54,276 bases of DNA from a virus, in IMG/VR virus record IMGVR_UViG_3300034102_000129, positions 1-54,276 of that record; one strand, written 5' to 3'. The stretch's first letter is position 1. Every line of letters begins with the position of its first letter. A program made the position numbers and the translations under genes. Shown here piece after piece: positions 1 through 7,400 of this stretch. Below the pieces are notes generated by a model. That model saw only the letters and a list, made by a program, of their open reading frames with translations. It had not been told where the DNA came from and searched no databases.

Positions 1-98
1 TGGAGAACCTTCTGATGCGGGTTGGCGGGGCGATTATCGTCATCCTGCTGACCGCGTTTGGCACGGTGACGATGATGTGGCTGGAGTCCATTAAGTGA
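1..98 (+). CDS. partial membrane protein, C-terminal end
   Basis: Only the last 31 codons are inside the window, read from base 3 to a TGA at 96-98. They encode a hydrophobic stretch (GGAIIVILLTAFGTVTMMW) that would span a membrane once, followed by a short charged tail. The 5' part is cut off by the window edge. The stop overlaps the GTG start of the next gene as GTGA, so the two are translationally coupled and both belong to the lysis region. A small holin or spanin-like accessory is possible, but no family can be named from the tail alone. Confidence 0.5.
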   Translation, partial: ENLLMRVGGAIIVILLTAFGTVTMMWLESIK

Positions 99-382
99 AG
101 GAAGAGGGGGCCAGTTCTGTGAACTTCGGCGAGATAATGAAGATGTTGGTTCCCGTCCTGATTGCCTGCATCGCATGGCTTCTGGGGCAGGTCACATCCT
201 TCAGCACCCGTCTGACCAAGATTGAGGGTCAGATGCCTGCGCTTATCACGCCGGAGGGTGTGCCGACCGACAGCCCTGTTTCGGCAGAGCGTCGTCAGCG
301 TCAGAAGGAAGAACTGCTCGACAAGATTTATGACCTACAGATGCGGGTCAAACTGCTTGAACAGAAGGAGAAGGACAAGTGA
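95..382 (+). CDS. small membrane protein with coiled-coil tail, lysis cassette
   Basis: This is a 95-aa protein with a GTG start that overlaps the preceding stop. Residues about 16-34 form one hydrophobic helix, and residues 65-95 are a highly charged heptad-like stretch (QRQKEELLDKIYDLQMRVKLLEQ) expected to form a coiled coil. One membrane helix plus a coiled coil resembles XhlA-type or spanin-like lysis accessories, but there is no diagnostic motif. It lies directly before the 3TM holin and two genes before the endolysin, so a role in lysis is inferred from context. The next gene starts with a GTG overlapping this stop. Confidence 0.6.
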   Translation: MKEEGASSVNFGEIMKMLVPVLIACIAWLLGQVTSFSTRLTKIEGQMPALITPEGVPTDSPVSAERRQRQKEELLDKIYDLQMRVKLLEQKEKDK

Positions 383-921
383 TACCTGCCGCTATCCAAG
401 CCATCCTTACACCCCTCCTTGGTAACGGGTTGAACCTCGTTGCCAACGCCGTCATGGCAAAGGGCAAGGACTATGTCGAAAAGAAGTTGGGCGTTGAACT
501 GAAGCCGGATATGTCCAGCGAGGACTTGGCGAAGGTTCAGATCGCACAGATGGAGCATGAGGAAGAACTGCTGCGGCTCCGTATCGAAGAGGACAAACTT
601 GACCTTGCGGAGTTGGAACTCCGTTTAAAGGACACAGATTCAGCGCGGGAGCGGGAGGTACAGATCTCCACATCTGACAAAGCCCCCTTGCTCAACAAGA
701 TCGTGACCCCCGTTCTCGCGCTGTCTATTCTGCTGCTGACCTTCGTGCTGTTTGGTGTGGTCATGTTCGACGATACCCCGGTTGAGGCAAGCCGCAAGGA
801 CATCCTCATCTACATCTTGGGTGTGCTGTCTGCCATCGCCAGCCAAATCGTTAGTTACTACTTTGGTTCCAGCCAGAGCAGCAAGGACAAGACCGACGCA
901 CTCAAGGAGGCTATCAAGTGA
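379..921 (+). CDS. putative holin of the 3TM/GTA-holin type
   Basis: This 180-aa protein starts at a GTG inside the GTGA overlap with the previous gene, with GGAG upstream. The N-terminal 90 residues are amphipathic, with a strongly charged segment (EHEEELLRLRIEEDKLDLAELELRLKD read in pieces). They are followed by two clear hydrophobic helices (LNKIVTPVLALSILLLTFVL and ILIYILGVLSAIASQIVSYY) and a short polar tail, SSQSSKDK. A soluble helical N-terminus with paired C-terminal membrane helices and a serine/lysine tail is typical of the holin family named for gene transfer agent release (3TM holin). It would make the membrane lesion that lets the adjacent peptidase reach peptidoglycan. The family is recognised by pattern only. 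Confidence 0.7.
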   Translation: MIPAAIQAILTPLLGNGLNLVANAVMAKGKDYVEKKLGVELKPDMSSEDLAKVQIAQMEHEEELLRLRIEEDKLDLAELELRLKDTDSAREREVQISTSDKAPLLNKIVTPVLALSILLLTFVLFGVVMFDDTPVEASRKDILIYILGVLSAIASQIVSYYFGSSQSSKDKTDALKEAIK

Positions 922-1256
922 GTCTCGTAGCAGAACAGGCGGCGTTCCTGCTGGATGTCGCCAAACTCATCAACAAGGCGACGGAGTTGGGCTTTGTGGT
1001 GACGGGCGGTGAACTTGCCCGTACCCCGGAACAGCAAGCCATCTATGTCAAGACGGGTCGCTCCAAGACGATGAACAGCATTCATCTTAAGCGGTGCGCC
1101 ATCGACCTTAACTTCTTCAAGGACGGCAAACTGACCTACGACATCCCTGCTCTTACGCCGGTCGGTGAGTATTGGCAGAGCCTCAACCCCAAGAATCAAT
1201 GGGGCGGGTTCTGGAAGTCGTTCAAGGATGTTCCTCATTTTGAACGCAAGGTATAA
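918..1256 (+). CDS. endolysin, M15-family L-alanyl-D-glutamate-type peptidase
   Basis: This 112-aa protein is a compact single-domain M15 zinc peptidase. The zinc-site pattern H-x6-D is visible as H56...D63 (SIHLKRCAIDLNFF), and the second half as D104-V-P-H107 (KDVPHFER), matching the DxxH arrangement of this family. M15 phage endolysins cut the stem peptide of peptidoglycan. There is no signal peptide, so export depends on the holin encoded just upstream. The GTG start overlaps the holin stop (GTGA). The usual glycine after the first histidine is replaced by KR (HLKR rather than HxxG), a modest deviation. The length is normal for phage M15 endolysins. Confidence 0.85.
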   Translation: MSLVAEQAAFLLDVAKLINKATELGFVVTGGELARTPEQQAIYVKTGRSKTMNSIHLKRCAIDLNFFKDGKLTYDIPALTPVGEYWQSLNPKNQWGGFWKSFKDVPHFERKV

Positions 1257-1258
1257 CG

Positions 1259-3550
1259 ATGCCTTTGCAAAAACTGGAACTTAGACCCGGCGTAAATCGT
1301 GAGGCCACTTCGTATGCCAACGAGGGTGGCTTTTTTGCTGGTGATAAGATCCGGTTCCGTTCTGGCTACGCTGAAAAGATAGGTGGCTGGCAGAACATCA
1401 ATGTCAATGGTAGTACGTTCAAGGGCGTCTGCCGTATGTTGTGGAATTGGATCAGCACGCTTGGTCAGAACCTCGTCGGTCTGGGAACAAGTCAAAAGGT
1501 CTACATTGAGCAAGGCGGCACCTACCATGACATTACCCCGCTTGGTAACTCGCTAACCCTTTCGCAGAATCCGTTCTCAACAACGTCGGGCAGTCGGCTT
1601 GTCACGGTTACAGCCTCGGCGCACTTGTCTTCTATTGGCACCTACGTCAACTTCTCTGGAGCCACTGCGGTGGCTAGCCTAACGTTGGACGGTCAGTATG
1701 AGATTCAAGCCGTTCCAAATGCCAATACGTTCACCATCTATGCTTCTGCTACGGCAAGTTCCACGACGACTGGCGGCGGCTCGCTGGTCATTGCCAAGTT
1801 TGATATTGATGCAGGCAACGCTGTCTATAGTTCGGGCGTTGGCTGGGGTGGCCCTCCTTGGGGATCGGGCGGGTGGGGTTCCTCCACAGGTGCCGGTGTG
1901 GAGATGCGTCTCTGGTCGATGTTCAACTACGGCGATGATTTGATCTTCGCTGAACGTAGTGGCGAGATTTATTTCTGGACGATAGACACCTCTATGTGGC
2001 CCCGTGCAGTTACGCTTGAAGAAAAAGCCAACACGGTCAATAAAGGTTTGACTTTTGGCGCGTTTGCTTCGGGTGTTACCACTATCGTTCTGGACGACAC
2101 GACTGGGTTGGATACGGGCGCGGTACTGTCAGGTAGTGGCATCGTTACCGGTACATACGTCACAGAAGCATGGGACTTCGGCAACTCGGTCACGATCTCG
2201 CAGGCAACGAACGCCTCGGCTACGCTTTCGGCTATCTCGTTCAGTTACGCTGGTCGGCACGTGCCGAATGAAGTCAACACGATCATTAGTTCACCGGTCA
2301 GTGACTTCGTTATATCTTGCGGTTCTACCCCATACGATCCGACTAGTTTTGTTACAACGTTTGACCCACTTCTCGTGCGCTGGTCTGACCAAGGTGTGCC
2401 GTACGAATGGGTTCCTGCAGTGACTAACCAGTCAGGTGAACAGCGTTTGTCGAGTGGTTCGTACATTGTCACAGCCAATAATACCCGTCAGGAAGTTTTG
2501 GTCTGGACGGACACAGCCCTCTTCTCCATGCAGTACGTCGGGCCTCCGTTCGTGTGGTCGTTCACGCTGCTGGATCAAGACACTACTATCGCATCGCAGA
2601 ACTCGGTGCTTACCGTGAACAACGTGGTCTACTGGATGGGCCGCGATAAGTTCTTCATGTATTCGGGGCGCGTTGAGACGCTGCCTTGCACCCTTCGTCA
2701 GTTTGTCTATAACGACATCAACTATGACCAGTTAAGTCAGGTTGCGGCAGGGGCCAACGAGGGCTACAACGAGATCTGGTGGTTCTATCCTTCTGCTAAC
2801 AGCACCATTAATGACCGATATGTCGTTTATAACTACCTTGAACGAATTTGGTACTACGGCAATTTGAACCGCACGTTCTGGGTACAGCACACGCAACGTA
2901 CGTACCCGTTTGCGTCATTCAACGTGCAGCAGGCATACCTTGCCACGAGCATCAACTCGTCGGTCACCACGATTGCCTTGACCGACACTTCGACCTTCCC
3001 GATGACTGGGACAATTACGGTGGACTCGGAGAAGATTTTCTACGCTGCCAAAGACGGCAACACCCTGACTAATTGTGTTCGTGGGTATGACGGCACGACG
3101 GCGGCATCGCATGGTCTTTATGCTTACGTAACTTACACCGTCGCTAACCAAATCATGCTGCACGAGGTGGGTAACGATGATCAGTCGGTCAGCCCTGCCC
3201 TGCCAATTGAGGCATACGTAGAGTCGTCTGACTTTGACATCCAAGACGGGCAGAGTTTTGGTTACGTCTGGCGCATCATCCCTGACCTTAATTTCACGGG
3301 GTCTACGGGTACGAGTCCGACTGTGACCCTCACGGTACGCCCTCGCCAGAACTCAGGTTCTAACTACACGAGCGCAGACAGCCCGACTGTAACGCGCACT
3401 TCAACGGTGCCGATCCAACAGTACACGGGTCAGGTCTACACGCGAGTGCGGGGTCGTCAAATGGCCTTCAAAGTGTCTTCGGCTGATTTAGGCGTGGCGT
3501 GGCAGATGGGTGTTATGCGTATCGACGTTCGACCGGATGGACGCCGATGA
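1259..3550 (+). CDS. large virion protein, tail nozzle or stabilisation protein-like
   Basis: This 763-aa, beta-rich, soluble protein starts MPLQKLELRPGVNREATSYANEGG, an N-terminus I associate with conserved structural proteins of podovirus-like phages. It has many aromatic and glycine-rich beta-strand segments; the central part (WMGRDKFFMYSGRVETLPCTLRQFV) resembles the beta-propeller blades of packaged-DNA stabilisation or tail-needle-hub proteins. A Ser/Thr-rich insertion lies at residues about 90-185, and the C-terminal 110 residues form a second beta domain. It immediately precedes a fiber-like gene (ATGA overlap) and follows the lysis cassette. Tail tubular protein B/nozzle and P22 gp10-like stabiliser are the two main possibilities; sequence alone does not decide. 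Confidence 0.6.
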   Translation: MPLQKLELRPGVNREATSYANEGGFFAGDKIRFRSGYAEKIGGWQNINVNGSTFKGVCRMLWNWISTLGQNLVGLGTSQKVYIEQGGTYHDITPLGNSLTLSQNPFSTTSGSRLVTVTASAHLSSIGTYVNFSGATAVASLTLDGQYEIQAVPNANTFTIYASATASSTTTGGGSLVIAKFDIDAGNAVYSSGVGWGGPPWGSGGWGSSTGAGVEMRLWSMFNYGDDLIFAERSGEIYFWTIDTSMWPRAVTLEEKANTVNKGLTFGAFASGVTTIVLDDTTGLDTGAVLSGSGIVTGTYVTEAWDFGNSVTISQATNASATLSAISFSYAGRHVPNEVNTIISSPVSDFVISCGSTPYDPTSFVTTFDPLLVRWSDQGVPYEWVPAVTNQSGEQRLSSGSYIVTANNTRQEVLVWTDTALFSMQYVGPPFVWSFTLLDQDTTIASQNSVLTVNNVVYWMGRDKFFMYSGRVETLPCTLRQFVYNDINYDQLSQVAAGANEGYNEIWWFYPSANSTINDRYVVYNYLERIWYYGNLNRTFWVQHTQRTYPFASFNVQQAYLATSINSSVTTIALTDTSTFPMTGTITVDSEKIFYAAKDGNTLTNCVRGYDGTTAASHGLYAYVTYTVANQIMLHEVGNDDQSVSPALPIEAYVESSDFDIQDGQSFGYVWRIIPDLNFTGSTGTSPTVTLTVRPRQNSGSNYTSADSPTVTRTSTVPIQQYTGQVYTRVRGRQMAFKVSSADLGVAWQMGVMRIDVRPDGRR

Positions 3551-4143
3551 CCGTCGCACGTGGCATATCTACGCCGAATTTGCCGGTTGCTCCGATTCAA
3601 TACGAGCAGCGGTTTCAAGATCAATTTAGTAACGTCTTGCGGCTTTTCTTTAGGCAGGTAGCCAATCGGGTTAATTCACCGACCGCACACGCTTCGTATT
3701 TTGATACGACGACGCAGCCAAATCCGGTTGCGGATGCCGTTAATTTGTTTACTTACAATTCAGTAGTTACCCAGCAGGCTGTTACACGCGGTACCCCAAC
3801 ATCCAAAATCTACGTTGCTCAGACTGGGATTTATAACTTTCAGTTTTCTGCCCAGTTAGATAAAACGGGCGGTTCGGCAAGTGCCGTATATATCTGGCCT
3901 CGTATTAACGGGGTAAACCTGCCGGACTCGGCTACTAAAGTTGTTATTGACGGACCAAATAGCGAAATTGTTCCGGCTTGGAATTTTGTATTAGTAATGC
4001 AAGCAAACGACTATTTTGAGTTGGCTTGGCAATCTTCGGACACCGACGTAGTTATTCCGTATGTAGCCGCAACCGGCAACATCCCAGCGATCCCCTCCAT
4101 CATCTTGACGGTGGTTTGGGTATCAAATTACGAGGCTAACTAA
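3547..4143 (+). CDS. short tail fiber-like or C1q-like virion protein
   Basis: This 198-aa protein starts at an ATG within the ATGA overlap with the preceding gene; an upstream in-frame ATG at 3499 would create a 52-base overlap and is less likely. The N-terminal 60 residues look like an attachment segment. The rest alternates beta strands with a jelly-roll character (TGIYNFQFSAQLDKTGG, IWPRINGVNLPDSATKVV, NDYFELAWQSSDTDV), similar to the C1q/TNF-like head domains of many phage appendage proteins. The third codon positions are visibly richer in A and T than in the flanking genes, which could mean separate acquisition, as is common for receptor-facing proteins. Confidence 0.55.
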   Translation: MTVARGISTPNLPVAPIQYEQRFQDQFSNVLRLFFRQVANRVNSPTAHASYFDTTTQPNPVADAVNLFTYNSVVTQQAVTRGTPTSKIYVAQTGIYNFQFSAQLDKTGGSASAVYIWPRINGVNLPDSATKVVIDGPNSEIVPAWNFVLVMQANDYFELAWQSSDTDVVIPYVAATGNIPAIPSIILTVVWVSNYEAN

Positions 4144-4180
4144 TGATACTATCCATCAAACTTGACCCCGTGAGGGAGTT

Positions 4181-6946
4181 ATGAATCAGAGTCAGTCCAT
4201 GGCGGGTCTCGCCTCCCTCGTGCAGTCACGGGGCCGGAACGGCGATTCCATGCTTGTCCACATGACCCCCGGCGAAGTGAAGGGTTTACATGCGCTGGCA
4301 CTGGCCCACGGCGGTAGCCTGACCATCAACCCAGATACAGGGCTGGTAGAGGCAAACTTCCTTAAAAAACTACTGCCGACTGTCCTTGGGTTTGGGCTTA
4401 ACTTTCTTTTCCCCGGCCTTGGTGCGTTGGGTAGTGCGGCCCTTGTAGGTGCGGGTGAAACCATCCGAACAAAGGGTGACCTTGGCAAGGGTTTGATGGC
4501 TGGCCTTGGCGCGTTTGGTGGTGCCAGTCTTGGTGCGGGACTTAGTGCGGCTGCGGGTACTGCGGGCGCTACGGGCGCTGGTGCTAGTAGCACTGGGGCT
4601 TTGACTGCCGAACAAATTGCTCAGAAAGCCATCACAGATGCTGGTCAGTTCGGGTACGCAAACGCAGTTCCTGCTGCTCAAACGGCTATGACAACTGCGG
4701 CTCCTGCTTCTGCGACGGCACCCGGCTTCTTCAATCAGATGGGTCAAGGTATCTCGGCTCTTGCTAATCCTGCTGGTCGTACCGCGTTCATGAATGCTGT
4801 GCCCGGTGGCATGATGGGTATTGCGGCTGGTGGTGTGGGCATCGCTGATGCACTATCTCCCGACTACAAGATGCCGACCGGCGGGAACATGGAGATTGAC
4901 CAGTCCTACTACGAAGGTGGCGACTACGACCCTGTGACCGGGACATTCCGGCAGGGGCAGTGGCGTAAGGGCTATCCCGGCTTCCCTCCGCCGGGCATGG
5001 CAGGAGGCGGCGTAATTCCAGCCCCAAATGGTAATTATCCGTTGGCTAGGCCATCTAATTCCGTAGGTGGATATGGGCCAGACATCGACCCATATACGGG
5101 CGAAGAGCGGTTTGCCGCTGGTGGAGCGGCAGTGGGCCGACGAAGTTACGAAGAGATGCCGATAGACCCAGAGTTGGCTCGACCCAACTCAGCCAAGGCT
5201 GGTTGGATGCAGTACATGCAGCAGAACCCGGCAGAGCAACAGCGGTTTATTGATTCGGGTTATCCGGCAGAGTTTTTCCAACAGAACCCAGAGACCTTTA
5301 CTGGGAATCGCCCGTTTATTGCCGGTAAAGACGAGGCAACTAGAGCCTCTGAACAAGCACGGTTAGCGCAGCAGGGTATTACCTCTCCGTCTGCGATGCC
5401 GCAGTACCAGTCTGCTCCTCAAAGCGCAGACTCTTTTGCTTCTTATTTGCAGAACCTTAACCAGTACGTCACTTCGCCTGTCGCTGCTCCCACACCTCCC
5501 GCGCAGCAGCCTCCTCCTGCTAGGGTAACCCCTCCGGGCGCTGGTGGTAGACCGGTTGCTGGTGGTAGTTACTCTGGCGATGGCAGGATGCGTTGGGATT
5601 CGACTCAAGGCCGCTTCGTTGCTGATGCTCCGCAAGGTCGTTTCGGCGGCACTGACCCGTTCTCGGATATTGGCAACATAGATTTGTCCAACTTTGGCAA
5701 CATAGATTTTTCTAGGTTGCAAGAACTTATGGGCGGAATGAGTGGGGCCAGAGGCGGTAATACCCCCGGCCCAAGGGATAGGAACATGTACGACCAGTTT
5801 ACTGGTGACATGGGCGACGATATGGGTGACATGGGTAGTAGAGGTGTTCCCCCAACAACTTCGATGGGAGGCGGGATGTATGGCCCAACTACCGGTAATC
5901 AGCAGATAGAAATGGGTGACATGGGCGATGTTGCCTACGCTGGCGGTACACCCGGCTTTGATATGACTGGCGGTATGGGCGGTATGGGTGACATGGGCGA
6001 GGGAAGTTACGCTCCTGATATGTCTATGTACGGGCAGCAGCCTTCTGCTGATCTCCAAGCGCTAATGAATCTTCAATCTCAAGGGTTTGGACGTACTGAT
6101 TCTCCTGAGATGCAAGGGCCATTTCGGTCGATTGAGTCACCTGTGCCACAGTATCAACGTGAACTTGCACCTGACCTCAATCCGTACTCGCCTCGTATCA
6201 TCGAGGAAGAGCCTTCGGCTATGGCTCACGTCTATCAGCCGCCTGCCATGACTCCGTTCAGCGAACCTGAGCGTAATTACATGCCCGAGCCTTCGGCTAT
6301 GGCTCACGTCTATCAGCCGCCTGCCATGACTCCGTTCAGCGAACCTGAGCGTAATTACATGCCCGAGCCTTATATGTCAGAAATGCAAGGAGGGTTCGGA
6401 AGTATGGGTGATATGCAGCAACCGGCTCCGCAACCCGTATCTGATATGGGCGGCTTCGGTATGTTTGGCGGTGGCGATGGTGGGCTGGGCTTTAGTGGTA
6501 TGGGGCAACCGGCTCCGCAGCAGCCTGCTCCCTCGTTTGATATGAGCGGCTTTGGTGGGTTTGGCGGAATGCCACAGCAGCCTGCTCCCTCGTTTGATAT
6601 GAACGGTATGAGCGGGGGCATGGATTTCGGTGGCGGTATGGACTATAGCGACGGAGGCTTTGCTGGCGGTGGCGCGATCCAATACGCTGCGGGTGGTAAG
6701 TTCCTGCGCGGCCCCGGCGATGGCATGTCGGATGACATCAAGGCCAACATCAACGGTGAGCAAGAAGCCCGGCTGGCTGATGGCGAGTTCGTCATCCCTG
6801 CCGATGTGGTTTCTCATATCGGTAACGGCTCAAGCGAAGCCGGTGCTGATCGGCTCTACAAGATGATGGCCGATGTGCGTCGGGCAAGAACGGGTAAGCG
6901 TAAACAAGCCCCGGCAATTAAGGCTGGGAAGTACATTCCAAAATGA
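4181..6946 (+). CDS. large glycine/methionine/proline-rich virion protein
   Basis: This 921-aa protein has a strong site (GAGGGAG) before its ATG. The N-terminal 45 residues are globular; residues about 60-130 are hydrophobic and glycine/alanine-rich (LPTVLGFGLNFLFPGLGALGSAALVGAG), suggesting membrane interaction. A very long low-complexity region rich in G, M, D, P and Q follows, and the last 100 residues are globular again (GEFVIPADVVSHIGNGSSEAGADRLYKMM). Hydrophobic plus disordered long proteins at this position in podovirus-like genomes are usually internal or ejected virion proteins. The disordered region contains an exact 78-bp tandem duplication (26 residues twice). No catalytic motif was seen. 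The next gene overlaps by ATGA. Confidence 0.6.
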   Translation: MNQSQSMAGLASLVQSRGRNGDSMLVHMTPGEVKGLHALALAHGGSLTINPDTGLVEANFLKKLLPTVLGFGLNFLFPGLGALGSAALVGAGETIRTKGDLGKGLMAGLGAFGGASLGAGLSAAAGTAGATGAGASSTGALTAEQIAQKAITDAGQFGYANAVPAAQTAMTTAAPASATAPGFFNQMGQGISALANPAGRTAFMNAVPGGMMGIAAGGVGIADALSPDYKMPTGGNMEIDQSYYEGGDYDPVTGTFRQGQWRKGYPGFPPPGMAGGGVIPAPNGNYPLARPSNSVGGYGPDIDPYTGEERFAAGGAAVGRRSYEEMPIDPELARPNSAKAGWMQYMQQNPAEQQRFIDSGYPAEFFQQNPETFTGNRPFIAGKDEATRASEQARLAQQGITSPSAMPQYQSAPQSADSFASYLQNLNQYVTSPVAAPTPPAQQPPPARVTPPGAGGRPVAGGSYSGDGRMRWDSTQGRFVADAPQGRFGGTDPFSDIGNIDLSNFGNIDFSRLQELMGGMSGARGGNTPGPRDRNMYDQFTGDMGDDMGDMGSRGVPPTTSMGGGMYGPTTGNQQIEMGDMGDVAYAGGTPGFDMTGGMGGMGDMGEGSYAPDMSMYGQQPSADLQALMNLQSQGFGRTDSPEMQGPFRSIESPVPQYQRELAPDLNPYSPRIIEEEPSAMAHVYQPPAMTPFSEPERNYMPEPSAMAHVYQPPAMTPFSEPERNYMPEPYMSEMQGGFGSMGDMQQPAPQPVSDMGGFGMFGGGDGGLGFSGMGQPAPQQPAPSFDMSGFGGFGGMPQQPAPSFDMNGMSGGMDFGGGMDYSDGGFAGGGAIQYAAGGKFLRGPGDGMSDDIKANINGEQEARLADGEFVIPADVVSHIGNGSSEAGADRLYKMMADVRRARTGKRKQAPAIKAGKYIPK
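6209..6364 (+). repeat. perfect 78-bp tandem duplication inside a virion gene
   Basis: Two adjacent 78-bp units (6209-6286 and 6287-6364) are identical base for base and each encodes 26 residues beginning EPSAMAHVYQPPAMTPF. A third copy begins at 6365 (GAGCCT) but diverges after two codons. Identity at every base, including third positions, indicates a recent slippage or recombination event. The length keeps the reading frame. Confidence 0.95.
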
Positions 6947-7398
6947 TTGTACGCCAAATTAAAAACGAAGATAGCGACTTGAAGAAGGTAATTGAACTTC
7001 TTGCAGGGCATTTTGTGCCGGAGCACAAGATGGGGCCATTGAGCGCGATTAACGTAAATCTTGAGAAAGGTATTAAGTGGGTTATTTATAATGTTAATGA
7101 GGCGGCGTTTGGCGTAGAAGAAGACGGTAAACTTGTAGGTTCACTCGGCCTTCACCGTACGTCGCCTTGGTATTCTGATTCCGAGTATTTAGCAGACGGC
7201 TGGTTTTATGTTCTGCCTGAATACCGCAAAACCGGAGTGGGCAAAATGCTAATTGATGCGGCCAAACACCACGCCGAAGAGGCAAAAGTCCCACTCATTA
7301 TAGGGGTCTTCACCAGCGAAGATGCGGATACTAAAGCGCAGGTCATGCAGAAACTTGGCCTGACCATGGTCGGCGGTTTGTTCGCCGCAGGAGTTTAA
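6943..7398 (+). CDS. GNAT-family N-acetyltransferase
   Basis: This 151-aa protein has the GNAT fold order. Residues 62-71 (DGKLVGSLGL) form the beta-2/beta-3 hairpin, residues 86-94 (GWFYVLPEY) are the central strand, and Y94-R-K-T-G-V-G-K101 is the acetyl-CoA pyrophosphate-binding loop in its R/QxxGxG/A form. The fold ends with IIGVFTSEDADTKAQVMQKLG. Enzymes of this family transfer acetyl from acetyl-CoA to amines; the acceptor cannot be read here. It overlaps the preceding virion gene by ATGA and lies between two internal-virion-type genes, so it may modify a virion or host protein. It is A/T-richer than its neighbours. Confidence 0.75.
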   Translation: MIVRQIKNEDSDLKKVIELLAGHFVPEHKMGPLSAINVNLEKGIKWVIYNVNEAAFGVEEDGKLVGSLGLHRTSPWYSDSEYLADGWFYVLPEYRKTGVGKMLIDAAKHHAEEAKVPLIIGVFTSEDADTKAQVMQKLGLTMVGGLFAAGV

Positions 7399-7400
7399 TT

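Noticed and set aside
5363-6058. Long minus-strand frame opposite the 921-aa virion gene
   Set aside because: Low-complexity His/Thr/Ser sequence caused by the repeats of the sense gene; no ribosome site.
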